64,000 bases of DNA from Pseudomonadota bacterium. Lineage in GTDB: Bacteria > Pseudomonadota > Gammaproteobacteria > Burkholderiales > Burkholderiaceae_C. Under the pieces are notes generated by a model, which saw nothing but the letters and a program-made list of their open reading frames with translations, did not search any database and was not told the origin of the DNA. Location: NCBI GenBank assembly GCA_023387335.1, contig JAEWIF010000026.1, forward strand, positions 248,001 to 312,000, read 5' to 3'. Shown in pieces: positions 42,330 through 50,796 of this stretch; position 1 is the stretch's first letter, and each line of letters begins with the position of its first letter. Position numbers and translations under genes: made by a program.

Positions 42330-42713
42330 ATGAGCCTCACCGTGGCCGACCTGCAGGCCTTCGCCGAAGCCTTCGACCGGCACGACGCCGACGCGCTGAT
42401 GCGCTTCATGACGGACGATTGCGTGTTCCAGGCTTCGGCGGGGCCGGACGCCTGCGGCAGGCGCCACGAAGGCCAGGAGGCGGTTCGCGCCGCGTTCTCC
42501 GAGGTCTGGAGGGACTTCCCCGACGCGAAGTGGCGCTCGCCGCGCCACTTCGTCTGCGGCGACCGCGGCGTGTCCGAATGGACGTTCACCGGCACCCGGG
42601 CGGACGGCACGCGGGTCGAGGTCGACGGCTGCGACCTCTTCACGTTCCGCGACGGCAGGATCGCGGTCAAGAACTCGTACCGCAAGAACCGCCCGCCGCT
42701 GCCCGGGCGCTAG
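42330..42713 (+). CDS. SnoaL-like / nuclear transport factor 2 family protein
   Basis: A 127-residue cone-fold protein. It starts with the helix LQAFAEAFDRHDADALMRFMTDDCVFQ, which carries the conserved DDC-x-F segment, and continues with HEGQEAVRAAFSEVWRDFP and WTFTGTRADGTRVEVDGCDLFTFRDGRI. The cavity could bind a small hydrophobic ligand or act as an isomerase or hydrolase; no catalytic dyad can be assigned. GGAGGTGAACC precedes the ATG. Ends overlap with the convergent acetyltransferase by four bases. Confidence 0.83.
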   Translation: MSLTVADLQAFAEAFDRHDADALMRFMTDDCVFQASAGPDACGRRHEGQEAVRAAFSEVWRDFPDAKWRSPRHFVCGDRGVSEWTFTGTRADGTRVEVDGCDLFTFRDGRIAVKNSYRKNRPPLPGR

Positions 42714-43273
42714 TCGGGGGACGCCGCGATCGGCCGCATCACGCGGCATGGATTGCCCGCGGCGAACACGTCGGCCGGCACGTCGCGCGTCACCACGCTG
42801 CCCGCGCCGATCACCGCGCGGTCGCCGATGTTCACGCCGGGCAGGATGATGGCGCCGCCGCCGATCCAGACGTCGGCGCCGATCTCCACCGGACGGCCGT
42901 ATTCCTGCCTGCGCCGCAGTTCGGCGTCCATCGGATGCAGCGGCGTGTAGATCTGCACCGCCGGCCCGACGAGCGTGCGCGCGCCGATGCGGATGCGGCA
43001 GACGTCCAGCAGCACGCAGTTGAAGTTGAAGTACACGCCTTCGCCCAGTTCGATCTGCGCGCCGTAGTCGCAGAAGAAGGGCGGGGTGATGAAGGCGGTG
43101 TCGCCGCCGGCACCGAGCAGTTGCCGGACCAGTTCGCGGCGCGGGACATCGGCCGTCGCCAAGGCGATCCGCGCGCAGAGGTCCCGCGCACGTTCGCGCG
43201 CGGCGACCAGCTCGGGGTGCTGCGCGTCGTAGAGCTCGCCCGCGACCATCTTGTCGCGTTCGGTGCGGCCCAT
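42710..43273 (-). CDS. maltose/galactoside O-acetyltransferase-type hexapeptide enzyme
   Basis: A 187-residue trimeric left-handed beta-helix acetyltransferase. It starts with the Maa domain (DKMVAGELYDAQHPELVAARERA) and continues with hexapeptide repeats (IGARTLVGPAVQIYTPLHP, IGADVWIGGGAIILPGVNIGDRAVIGAGSVVTRDVP, AAGNPCRVMR). The histidine in TPLHP is the catalytic base of the LacA/Maa group. The start codon overlaps the stop of the DUF6494 gene by one base. The acceptor is probably a sugar hydroxyl. Confidence 0.9.
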   Translation of the reverse strand: MGRTERDKMVAGELYDAQHPELVAARERARDLCARIALATADVPRRELVRQLLGAGGDTAFITPPFFCDYGAQIELGEGVYFNFNCVLLDVCRIRIGARTLVGPAVQIYTPLHPMDAELRRRQEYGRPVEIGADVWIGGGAIILPGVNIGDRAVIGAGSVVTRDVPADVFAAGNPCRVMRPIAASPD

Positions 43274-43479
43274 CACTCCAGCCGGATCTCGCCGTCGAAC
43301 TGCGCCTTGAGTTTCAGGCCCGGCACCTCCAGCGTCATGTGCGCCGGCAGGGCCTCGCTGCCGGACAGCGCGCTCTCCTGCAGGGCACGGGCGACGGCCT
43401 GCTCGATCTCGCGCTGCGAGCTCACGCCGACCATCTTCAGGAACTTGCGGATGCTGATGTTGAGGGTTTCGTCGTCCAT
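43273..43479 (-). CDS. DUF6494-family small protein
   Basis: A 68-residue protein with the family pattern MDDETLNISIRKFLKMVGVS, SQREIEQAVARALQES and a terminal FDGEIRLE. Function unknown. It is the first gene of a two-gene unit with the acetyltransferase (TGATG overlap) and is divergent from an ECF sigma factor gene. Confidence 0.82.
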   Translation of the reverse strand: MDDETLNISIRKFLKMVGVSSQREIEQAVARALQESALSGSEALPAHMTLEVPGLKLKAQFDGEIRLE

Positions 43480-43552
43480 GGGGGTCGAGCTCCACAGTGG
43501 GGGACTTCAGGGGAGCGGCGAGGGTGCATCCCGCCGTGCGCGGCGTCAAGCG

Positions 43553-43578
43553 GGAACGCGCCTGCAACACCGCGCGTC
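43553..43578 (+). promoter_or_regulatory. ECF-type promoter upstream of the sigma factor gene
   Basis: GGAAC at 43553-43557 and CGTC at 43575-43578 are separated by 17 bases, the signature of ECF-dependent promoters (GGAAC, then CGTC or similar). The pair lies 44 bases before the ATG of the ECF sigma gene at 43622, so it is probably autoregulated. Confidence 0.6.
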
Positions 43579-43621
43579 CTACGTCAGCAAGAATGAAGAA
43601 AGCCGGGAAGAGACAAGGAAG

Positions 43622-44368
43622 ATGCCGAAGAGCCCGCAACCCTCGCCCACGCCCCGCGCGGCCGCGCCCGAAGACCCGGGCGAGCTGGTGGCGCTCGCCG
43701 TCGCCGGCGATGCCCGTGCCTTCGAAGCCATCATGCGGCGCCACAACCGCCTGCTGTTCCGCACCGCCCGCAGCGTGCTGCGCGACGACGCCGAGGCCGA
43801 GGACGCCGTGCAGGAGGCCTACCTGAAGGCCTGGCGCGCGCTGCCGGGCTTTCGCGCCGAGTCGCGCCTGTCCACCTGGCTGGTGCGCATCGTCATGAAC
43901 CAGGCCCTGTCCCGCCTGCGCCGGCGCCACGGCGTCGTGGTGCCGTTCGGCGCGCTCGGGCTCGCGGAGGGAGCGCAGGAGGAATACCCGATGCAGCCCG
44001 ACAGTCCAGGCAACCAGAACGATCCGGAGGACGCGGCCCGCCGCGCCGAACTCGCGCGCGTGGTCGAGCGCCACATCGACCGGCTTCCCGAGCAGTTCCG
44101 CACCGTCTTCGTGCTGCGCGCGCTGGAGGAGATGAGCGCGCAGGAGGTCGCCCAGGCGCTGCACATCCCCGAAGCCACGGTGCGCACGCGGTTCTTCCGC
44201 GCCCGCGCCCAGCTGCGCGAAGCGCTGGCCCGCGACATCGACTTCGCCACCGAGGACGCGTTCGCGTTCGACGGCCTGCGCTGCGACCGCATCGTGGCCG
44301 CCGTGCTCGAAGCCCTGCCGCCCCCTTCCGGACAACGAAAAGGAGAAGACCCATGGAAGCCGGACTGA
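43622..44368 (+). CDS. ECF-family RNA polymerase sigma factor
   Basis: A 248-residue sigma factor. Region 2 (AFEAIMRRHNRLLFRTARSV, DDAEAEDAVQEAYLKAWRAL) and region 4 (DRLPEQFRTVFVLRALEEMSAQEVAQALHIPEATVRTRFFRARAQLREAL) are both complete. The linker is longer than usual, and a C-terminal tail of about 40 residues follows region 4. ATG at 43622 with AAGGAAG directly before it. No anti-sigma gene with a zinc-binding domain follows; a small four-helix membrane protein overlaps its end by 16 bases, which may be its partner. Confidence 0.92.
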   Translation: MPKSPQPSPTPRAAAPEDPGELVALAVAGDARAFEAIMRRHNRLLFRTARSVLRDDAEAEDAVQEAYLKAWRALPGFRAESRLSTWLVRIVMNQALSRLRRRHGVVVPFGALGLAEGAQEEYPMQPDSPGNQNDPEDAARRAELARVVERHIDRLPEQFRTVFVLRALEEMSAQEVAQALHIPEATVRTRFFRARAQLREALARDIDFATEDAFAFDGLRCDRIVAAVLEALPPPSGQRKGEDPWKPD

Positions 44369-44715
44369 TGCTTCGCACCGCCGTCGTCCTGCTGGCCCTG
44401 ACGGGTGCCGGCGGCCTGTTGATGGCGGGCATGCGTTTCACGGGGCGTCCGCGCCCGCCCGACTGGCTGGCGATGCTGCACGGCCTGCTGGCCGGCAGCG
44501 GACTGACGCTGGTGATCTACGCCTGGGCCACGGCCGGGCTGCCGGGCGGCGCGAAGCTCGGCCTCGCCGTCCTCGTGCTGGCCGCGCTGGGCGGGCTGTA
44601 CCTCAACCTGAGCTTCCACGCGAAGCAGCGCGAGCTGCCCGTGTCCATCGTGCTGGTGCACGCGGCCATCGCGGTCGTCGGCCTGGTGCTGCTGGCCGTC
44701 GCCGCGTGGCGTTGA
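44353..44715 (+). CDS. four-helix membrane protein, overlapping the sigma factor gene
   Basis: A 120-residue integral membrane protein of unknown function, with helices at about residues 7-27, 40-58, 65-85 and 96-118. The loops are short; FHAKQRELP near residue 88 is the only polar stretch. AAAAGGAG lies six bases before the ATG, inside the end of the sigma gene, so the two are cotranscribed. It has no zinc-binding motif of classical anti-sigma factors. A regulatory role toward the sigma factor is a guess from context. Confidence 0.72.
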   Translation: MEAGLMLRTAVVLLALTGAGGLLMAGMRFTGRPRPPDWLAMLHGLLAGSGLTLVIYAWATAGLPGGAKLGLAVLVLAALGGLYLNLSFHAKQRELPVSIVLVHAAIAVVGLVLLAVAAWR

Positions 44716-44728
44716 TGCGCAACCGCTC

Positions 44729-45244
44729 CTAGGGGAAGGCGGGCGTCTCCGGCTCGCGCCCCTCGAAGTGCGCCTCGGGGTGCCGGCCGCGCAGGCGCTG
44801 CGTGATCTCGTCGACGCGCAGGCGGTTGAGGTCGACCATGAGCAGGATCTGCCCGTTCTCGATCTCGTTGGCGAAACGCTGCAGCCGCTTGCTCGGCGTG
44901 GATACGCCGATCAGCGTCGACGTCCAGATGCCGAACAGGGCCCCACCGACGGCCAGGCCGATCGCGATGCCCCACTGCGGCTCGTCGCCGACGATCGGAT
45001 AGAACACCGCGATCAGCACGCCGAGCAGCGCGCCCAGGGCGGCGCCGATGATCAGGCCCATCTGCGCGGATCGCACCACGTCCGAGGTCTGCAGCACGTT
45101 CGCCCGGTTGAGGTCGCCCATGTCGGTGTCTTCCTTGCCGACGAAATGCATGTGGCGGTACTCCACGCGCGCCAGCAGCAGGTCGTCCATGGTCGCTTCG
45201 GCGCTCTCCACGTCGGGCAACAGCCAGTAGATCCTTGTCAGCAT
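44729..45244 (-). CDS. DUF1269-like membrane protein at the end of the oxidase operon
   Basis: A 171-residue protein. A polar N-terminus (MLTRIYWLLPDVESAEATMDDLLLARVEYRH is the start of the family pattern, residues 1-31) is followed by two glycine-zipper membrane helices (LIIGAALGALLGVLIAVF, GIAIGLAVGGALFGIWT, about residues 65-110) and a cytoplasmic tail with RVDEITQRL. GGAG lies nine bases before the ATG at 45244. It may be a stress-type membrane protein; its position at the end of the oxidase operon (stop of subunit IV five bases away) implies cotranscription. Confidence 0.75.
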   Translation of the reverse strand: MLTRIYWLLPDVESAEATMDDLLLARVEYRHMHFVGKEDTDMGDLNRANVLQTSDVVRSAQMGLIIGAALGALLGVLIAVFYPIVGDEPQWGIAIGLAVGGALFGIWTSTLIGVSTPSKRLQRFANEIENGQILLMVDLNRLRVDEITQRLRGRHPEAHFEGREPETPAFP

Positions 45245-45249
45245 GATGA

Positions 45250-45624
45250 TCAACTCCCAGGTTGTGGTGCGGATTCCGCTGTCGGGGCAAAGAACGTGCC
45301 GCGCGACAGGAACGTGTAGTCGGCCTCCAGCGCGCCGATGCCCAGGAGGGTGATCAGCAGCAGCGGCGGCACCACGATCGCGTAGAAGAGCGCGAGCCGC
45401 TCCCACAGCATGTGCATGAAGACGGACACGATCAGCCCGGCCTTGAGCAGCATGAAGGCGACGATCAGCGTCCACCTCAGCAGGCCCTGCACGTGGAAGA
45501 AGTCCACCAGGTACGAGGCGATGCTCAGCACGAAGAGCAGGGCCCAGATCTTGAAATAGATGCCCAGCGGATGCTGCTGGCCCGTCGGCGCCGCGCTGGG
45601 CGGTGGATGTTCGGCGTGTTCCAT
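45250..45624 (-). CDS. cytochrome c oxidase subunit IV-family protein
   Basis: A 124-residue small oxidase subunit with three membrane helices: IWALLFVLSIASYLVDFF (about 26-43), LIVAFMLLKAGLIVSVFMHML (about 53-73) and FYAIVVPPLLLITLLGIGAL (about 79-98). The KAGLIVSVFMHM segment is the family signature shared with CyoD/CoxD. It lies between subunit III and the DUF1269-like gene. Confidence 0.88.
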   Translation of the reverse strand: MEHAEHPPPSAAPTGQQHPLGIYFKIWALLFVLSIASYLVDFFHVQGLLRWTLIVAFMLLKAGLIVSVFMHMLWERLALFYAIVVPPLLLITLLGIGALEADYTFLSRGTFFAPTAESAPQPGS

Positions 45625-45639
45625 GCGCTTGGCTCCCGG

Positions 45640-46383
45640 CTACCAGAGGTAGAAGAACGCGAAGATGAAGACCCAGACCAGGTCCACGAAGTGCCAGTAC
45701 AGGCCCATGATCTCGACGATCTCGTAGTTGCCGCGCCGCCCGGTCAGGAAGCCGGGCCGCTGCTCGTCCAGCGAGCCGCGCAGCACCTTGGTCGAGACGA
45801 TCAGGAGGAAGATCACCCCGATCGTCACGTGCGTGCCGTGGAAGCCGGTGATCATGAAGAAGGCCGATCCGAACTGGGCCGCGCCCCAGGGGTTGCCCCA
45901 GGGCCGCACGCCTTCGGAGATCAGCTTGTACCACTCGAAGGCCTGCATGCCGACGAAGGTGGCGCCCAGCGCGGCCGTGGCCAGCAGCAGGCCGAAGGTG
46001 CGCCGGCGGTCGCGCCGGTAGCCGTAGTTGACGGCCAGCGCCATGGTGCCGCTGCTGGTGATCAGCACGAACGTCATGATGGCGATGAGCAGAAGCGGTA
46101 CGTTCTGGCCGAACATGTGCAGCGAGAACACCTCGCTCGGGTTCGGCCACGGCACGGTGGTCGATGCGCGGACCGTCATGTACGAGATCAGGAAGGTGCC
46201 GAAGATGAAGGTGTCGCTCAGCAGGAAGATCCACATCATCGGCTTGCCCCAGGGCACGTCCTTGAAGAGGCGCTGGTCCGATGAGGCGTCCCGCACGATG
46301 CTGGCCCAGCCCTCGCGGCCGGGCGCGTGCGCGTGCGGCTCCAGCGTGGCGCCGGTGATCACCGTGGCTTCCGGGGTTTTCAT
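45640..46383 (-). CDS. heme-copper oxidase subunit III
   Basis: A 247-residue membrane protein with seven helices. Markers: WIFLLSDTFIFGTFLISYM, MALAVNYGYRRDRRRT, GMQAFEWYKLI, FFMITGFHGTHVTIGVIF with the conserved histidine pair, and GLYWHFVDLVWVFIFAFFYLW at the end. It fits a full-length subunit III of the aa3/bo3 class. It follows a second subunit-III-like gene by 15 bases and precedes subunit IV by 15. Confidence 0.92.
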   Translation of the reverse strand: MKTPEATVITGATLEPHAHAPGREGWASIVRDASSDQRLFKDVPWGKPMMWIFLLSDTFIFGTFLISYMTVRASTTVPWPNPSEVFSLHMFGQNVPLLLIAIMTFVLITSSGTMALAVNYGYRRDRRRTFGLLLATAALGATFVGMQAFEWYKLISEGVRPWGNPWGAAQFGSAFFMITGFHGTHVTIGVIFLLIVSTKVLRGSLDEQRPGFLTGRRGNYEIVEIMGLYWHFVDLVWVFIFAFFYLW

Positions 46384-46398
46384 GTCGCGTCCTTCCGG

Positions 46399-47094
46399 TC
46401 ACAGGGGCGTGGAGGAGCAGATCGCCAGCCCGAGCACGTCCGACACCAGCAGCGCATACAGCGCCACCCACACGACCAGCAGGAAGTGCCAGTAGGTCGC
46501 GCACAGCTGCACGGCCAGCCGGATGCGCGCCGGGTCGGCGTCGCGCCAGGCCCGCTTCCACGCGCGTGCCCAGGCCACCAGGCCGCCCAGCACGTGCAGG
46601 CCATGCACGGCGGTGAACAGGTAGAAGAACGCGCTGGCGGCGCTGGTGGAGACGAACCAGCCGGCGTCGTCCAGCTGCATCCACACCGCCAGCTGCCCGG
46701 CCAGGAAACCCGCGGTGAGCAGGCCGCCGGTGGCCAGTCCCCGGCGCAGGTCGGCGGGCTCGCCGCGGCGAGCGGCGTGCACCGCCCACTGCATCGCCAG
46801 GCTGGCGCCCACCAGCAGCGCGGTGTTCAGCGTCAGAAGGCGCGGCCGCGGCAGCGGCGTCCAGTCCGCCAGGCCCAGCCGCATCGAGTACGCGCTGACG
46901 AACAGCACGAACAGCGAGGTCGCTACGGCCAGGAACACCCACAACGCGGTCTGGATCGCGGGGCGCGGCGTCGGAACGCTGATCTCCACTCCGGCCGGTT
47001 GCGCCTGCCAGGGCTGCACGTTCACCGTCTGGCGCAGCAGCCAGACGACGATGACCGCCATCAGCACCGTGAGGAACGCCAGCGCGATCGTCAT
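46399..47094 (-). CDS. second cytochrome c oxidase subunit III-like protein
   Basis: A 231-residue membrane protein with a subunit III-like core but only distant from its neighbour. It has an extra N-terminal helix (LAFLTVLMAVIVVWLL) and a loop with VSVPTPRPAI, then helices ALWVFLAVATSLFVLFVSAYSM, LTLNTALLVGASLAMQWAV, LLTAGFLAGQLAVWMQL, FFYLFTAVHGLHVLGGLVAW and TYWHFLLVVWVALYALL. The AVHGLHVLGG and YWHF-x-x-VW pieces are subunit III motifs. The two subunit III genes in tandem are unusual and may each supply part of the complex. Confidence 0.85.
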   Translation of the reverse strand: MTIALAFLTVLMAVIVVWLLRQTVNVQPWQAQPAGVEISVPTPRPAIQTALWVFLAVATSLFVLFVSAYSMRLGLADWTPLPRPRLLTLNTALLVGASLAMQWAVHAARRGEPADLRRGLATGGLLTAGFLAGQLAVWMQLDDAGWFVSTSAASAFFYLFTAVHGLHVLGGLVAWARAWKRAWRDADPARIRLAVQLCATYWHFLLVVWVALYALLVSDVLGLAICSSTPL

Positions 47095-47098
47095 GGCA

Positions 47099-48895
47099 TC
47101 AGCCCTCGTGGTGCGGGGTCCGGGCCCAGGCTTCCGCCGGCACGTCCGCGGGCGGCACGTTCTGCGGGATGAAGTCGGTCTTCAGGCCCGGGATGCCGTA
47201 GTCGTAGGCCCAGCGGTAGACCACCGGCAGCTCCTTGCCGAAGTTGCCGTGCGTGGGCGGCGTCTGCGGCGTCTGCCATTCCAGCGTGGTCGAGTGCCAG
47301 GGGTTTCCGCCCGACGGCTTGCCCTTGAAGTAGCTGTGCACCAGGTTGTAGAGGAACGCCATCTGCGCCGCGCCGACCACGAAGGCCGCGAGCGAGATCC
47401 AGACGTTGAGCAGGTGGGCCGAGTCGGGGATGAAGCTGGTGCCGCCGATCGCGTAGTAGCGCCGCGGGATCCCCATGAAGCCCAGGTAGTGCATGGGATA
47501 GAAGATCGCGTAGGTGCCGATGAACGTGATCCAGAAATGGATCTTGCCCAGCGTGTCGTCCAGCATCCGGCCGGTGATCTTGGGGTACCAGTGGTAGATG
47601 GCGCCGAACACCACCAGCACCGGCGCGATGCCCATCACCATGTGGAAGTGCGCCACCACGAACATGGTGTCCGACAGCGGCAGGTCGACCACCACGTTGC
47701 CGAGGAACAGGCCCGACAGCCCGCCGTTGACGAAGGTGAAGACGAAGGCGATGGCGAACAGCATCGGCACCGTCAGGCGGATGTTCCCGCGCCACAGCGT
47801 CAGCACCCAGTTGTAGACCTTGATCGCGGTCGGGATCGCGATCAGCAGCGTGGTGGTCGCGAAGAAGAAGCCGAAGTACGGATGCATGCCGCTCACGTAC
47901 ATGTGGTGGGCCCACACCACGAAGCTCAGCCCGCCGATGATCAGGATGGCCCAGACCATCATGCGGTAGCCGAAGATGTTCTTGCGCGCGTGGGTGGCGA
48001 TCAGGTCCGAGACGATGCCGAAGGCCGGCAGCGCGACGATGTAGACCTCGGGATGGCCGAAGAACCAGAACAGGTGCTGGAACAGCAGCGGGTTGCCGCC
48101 CGAGTAGTTCAGCTGCTGGCCCTTGGACACCAGCGCGGGCATGAAGAAGCTGGTGCCCAGCGTGAGATCCAGGAACATCATGATGGCGCTCACGAACAGG
48201 GCGGGGAAGGCCAGCAGCGCCAGGATGGTGGCCATGAAGATGCCCCACACCGTCAGCGGCAGCCGCATCAGCGTCATGCCGCGCGTGCGCGCCTGCAGCA
48301 CCGTCACCACGTAGTTGAGTCCGCCCATGGTGAAGCCGATGACGAACACCGCCAGCGACACCAGCATCAGCAGGATGCCGAAATGCGATCCCGGCGTGCC
48401 GTCCAGGATGGCCTGCGGGGGGTAGAGCGTCCAGCCCGCGCCGGTCGGGCCGCCGGGCACGAAGAAGCTCACCACCAGCAGCAGCACGGCCAGCAGGTAG
48501 ACCCAGTAGCTGAGCATGTTGACGTAGGGGAACACCATGTCGCGCGCGCCCACCATCAACGGGATCAGGTAGTTGCCGAAGCCCCCGAGGAACAGCGCGG
48601 TCAGCAGGTAGATCACCATGATCATCCCGTGCATGCTCACCAGCTGCAGGTAGGTGGTGGGCGTGATCCAGTCGAAGCGGCCGGGAAAGCCCAGCTGCAG
48701 CCGCATCAGCCAGGAGAACACCAGCGCCACCAGGCCGATGCCGATGGCCGTCACCGCGTACTGGATCGCGATGATCTTGGCGTCCTGGCTCCAGATGTAC
48801 TTCCCGATGAAGGTCTTCGGGTGGTAAAGCGGGACCTCCGCGACCTCGGCGGGCGGCGCGAAATCGGTCTCGTCGTGCGCAACGTGGGTCGCCAT
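47099..48895 (-). CDS. ctaD: cytochrome c oxidase subunit I
   Basis: The catalytic subunit of the terminal oxidase, with 12 core helices in 598 residues. The low-spin heme and binuclear-centre histidines are in HGMIMVIYLL, HPEVYIVALPAFG (with the tyrosine crosslink partner), WAHHMYVSGM, and AHFHMVMG. The glutamate of GHPEVYI and the N/D residues in GGFGNYLIPLMVGARDMVFP fit an A-type oxidase with a D-channel. A C-terminal extension of about 80 residues carries no recognisable domain. It follows subunit II by 15 bases. Confidence 0.96.
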   Translation of the reverse strand: MATHVAHDETDFAPPAEVAEVPLYHPKTFIGKYIWSQDAKIIAIQYAVTAIGIGLVALVFSWLMRLQLGFPGRFDWITPTTYLQLVSMHGMIMVIYLLTALFLGGFGNYLIPLMVGARDMVFPYVNMLSYWVYLLAVLLLVVSFFVPGGPTGAGWTLYPPQAILDGTPGSHFGILLMLVSLAVFVIGFTMGGLNYVVTVLQARTRGMTLMRLPLTVWGIFMATILALLAFPALFVSAIMMFLDLTLGTSFFMPALVSKGQQLNYSGGNPLLFQHLFWFFGHPEVYIVALPAFGIVSDLIATHARKNIFGYRMMVWAILIIGGLSFVVWAHHMYVSGMHPYFGFFFATTTLLIAIPTAIKVYNWVLTLWRGNIRLTVPMLFAIAFVFTFVNGGLSGLFLGNVVVDLPLSDTMFVVAHFHMVMGIAPVLVVFGAIYHWYPKITGRMLDDTLGKIHFWITFIGTYAIFYPMHYLGFMGIPRRYYAIGGTSFIPDSAHLLNVWISLAAFVVGAAQMAFLYNLVHSYFKGKPSGGNPWHSTTLEWQTPQTPPTHGNFGKELPVVYRWAYDYGIPGLKTDFIPQNVPPADVPAEAWARTPHHEG

Positions 48896-48910
48896 GAAGT
48901 CCTCCGCGGG

Positions 48911-50269
48911 TCAACGGGGATGGGAGTTGAGGTAGGCGAGCACGTCGCCGATGGCCGCGTCGTCGGCCAGCATGCCGGCCACCAGCGCCATCTGCCCGCC
49001 GTGCAGGTCCTGGGGATGGGCGCCGCGGACGCCGTCGCGGAAGTTCTTCAGCTGCCGCGCCAGGTACCAGTCGTTCATGCCGGCCAGGCGCGGCGCGTTG
49101 GTGGCCGCGATGCCGCGCCCGTCGGCGCCGTGGCAGGCCGCGCAGGTGGCGTAGCGCTCGCGGCCCTTGGCGACGTCGCCCTTGATCGTGCTCGCCGCGG
49201 GCGCGTCGGGCAGGGTGGCGATGTAGCTCAGCACGTTGGCCAGCGCGGCCTCGTCGGGGAGCGTGGCCGCCATCGGCGCCATCGTCTTGCCGAACGTGTC
49301 CTTGTCGCTCGCGCCGCGCGCGCCCGCCTTGAACAGGTGCAGCTGCCGCTCGAGGTACCACGCGCCCTGGCCGCTGAGCTTGGGCGCGTTCAGCGCGACA
49401 TTGCCTTCGCCGCCTTGGCCATGGCAGGCCGCGCAGGTGGCGTACAGCGCCTTGCCCGCGACCGCGTCGCCGCGCGGCCTTTCCTGCGCCTGGGCGAAGG
49501 TGCGCTGCTGCCCGAGCCAGGCCTGGTAGGCCGGCGCTTCGTCCACCACGATGCGGCCGCGCATCGCGAAGTGGCCGACGCCGCACAGCTCCTCGCACAG
49601 CAGGTCGTACGAGCCGGCCTTGGTGGGCGTGAACCAGGTGTAGGTGACCAGGCCCGGCACCAGGTCCATCTTCACGCGCAGCTGCGCCACCGCGAAGTTG
49701 TGCAGCACGTCCTTGGACCGCAGCAGCATCTTGACCGGCTGGCCCAGCGGAACGTGCAGCTCGGGGCTGGAGAGCAGCACGTCGTCGCGGCCGTGCGGAT
49801 CGTTCGGGTTCATGCCGAACGGGTTCTCGTCGGTCACGAACCGCGAATGCACCGTGCCGAGCTTGCCGTCCTGTCCCGGCAGGCGGTAGGCCCAGTTCCA
49901 TTGCTGCGCCATCACCTCCACGGTCCGCGCCTCCGGCGGCACGTGGATGATGTCGGCCCACACGACCAGGCCCGGCGCCAGCATCGCCGCCACGCCCACG
50001 CCGGTGAGGCCGAGCAGCCAGGCCTCGAGCTTCTTGTTCTCGGGCTGGTATTGCGCGCGCGAGCCCGGCCGGTGCCGGTAGCGGATCAGCGCCCAGGCCA
50101 TGAACAGGCTGACGGCGACGAACACCACGCCCGTCACCCAGAACGTGATGCTGATGGTGGTGTCGATGGTGTGCCAGTTGGACGCGATCGGCGTGAAATA
50201 CCAGGGACTCAGGAAATGGAAGAGGACCGAGCCGAGCGCCAGGATGACCAACGCGATCGCGATCGCCAT
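48911..50269 (-). CDS. ctaC: cytochrome c oxidase subunit II fused to two cytochrome c domains
   Basis: A 452-residue electron-entry subunit. Two N-terminal membrane helices (about residues 38-62 and 84-105) are followed by the CuA cupredoxin domain with His190, Cys225, Cys229, His233 and Met236 (CEELCGVGHFAM). Two class I cytochrome c domains follow, with CAACH at 279-283 and 376-380 and candidate axial methionines in TMAPMA and QMALVAGM. This makes the complex a caa3-type oxidase with three electron carriers in line. The ATG at 50269 begins MAIAIALVIL. No soluble cytochrome c is needed as donor in principle. Confidence 0.95.
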   Translation of the reverse strand: MAIAIALVILALGSVLFHFLSPWYFTPIASNWHTIDTTISITFWVTGVVFVAVSLFMAWALIRYRHRPGSRAQYQPENKKLEAWLLGLTGVGVAAMLAPGLVVWADIIHVPPEARTVEVMAQQWNWAYRLPGQDGKLGTVHSRFVTDENPFGMNPNDPHGRDDVLLSSPELHVPLGQPVKMLLRSKDVLHNFAVAQLRVKMDLVPGLVTYTWFTPTKAGSYDLLCEELCGVGHFAMRGRIVVDEAPAYQAWLGQQRTFAQAQERPRGDAVAGKALYATCAACHGQGGEGNVALNAPKLSGQGAWYLERQLHLFKAGARGASDKDTFGKTMAPMAATLPDEAALANVLSYIATLPDAPAASTIKGDVAKGRERYATCAACHGADGRGIAATNAPRLAGMNDWYLARQLKNFRDGVRGAHPQDLHGGQMALVAGMLADDAAIGDVLAYLNSHPR

Positions 50270-50280
50270 GACTGGGCCTC

Positions 50281-50796
50281 CTAGGACTCGTCGACTGCGT
50301 TGCGGTTGAACTTCCAGTAGAGCAGGGCGGCGACGATGCCGAACACCCCGTGCGCCGCGAGCGTTTCCCAGCCGCGCAGCTCGATGAGCCACGGGAAGAA
50401 CAGCGTCGCCAGCACTTCGAAATTGATGATGTAGAGCACCATCCCGAGGATGGCGCCGGTCGCGACCGCGAAGTCGGGCCGCGTGTCCAGCCGCAGCTGG
50501 GTCATCACCATCGCCATCACCACGCCGAACACCACGCCGAGCACGTAGTGGGTGGTCAGGGCGACGGCGACCACGCCTACGCTGAACGCGTAACCCTGGC
50601 CGGACGGTGGAGCGGAGCCGGTGACGATGGGCGCGATCATGTGCGAGATGCGCCAGGGCCCGTCGGGATGGAAGAGTGCCGACCAGATCAGGTCGAGCAC
50701 CATCAATACCGCGCCGGCCGCTAGGCCGGCGACCGCCGCGGCGGTCCAGTCGGTGGACCGCCAGTGCGCACCGCGCATTCCCACGAGAGTGTCCAT
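50281..50796 (-). CDS. four-helix membrane protein at the head of the oxidase operon
   Basis: A 171-residue integral membrane protein of unknown family, with helices at about 18-40, 70-98, 108-130 and 145-163. A polar segment with FHPDGPWRISHMIAP between helices 1 and 2 is conserved-looking. The gene is first in the oxidase operon, 11 bases before subunit II. GGGAGG lies ten bases before the ATG at 50796. Probably an accessory protein of the oxidase or of the respiratory membrane, by context only. Confidence 0.72.
   Translation of the reverse strand: MDTLVGMRGAHWRSTDWTAAAVAGLAAGAVLMVLDLIWSALFHPDGPWRISHMIAPIVTGSAPPSGQGYAFSVGVVAVALTTHYVLGVVFGVVMAMVMTQLRLDTRPDFAVATGAILGMVLYIINFEVLATLFFPWLIELRGWETLAAHGVFGIVAALLYWKFNRNAVDES

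Noticed and set aside
46646..50284. A 1212-codon open frame on the plus strand
   Set aside because: It is antisense to four well-supported oxidase genes and its product is an Arg/His/Gln-rich string without motifs, as expected from the complementary strand of high-GC membrane-protein genes.
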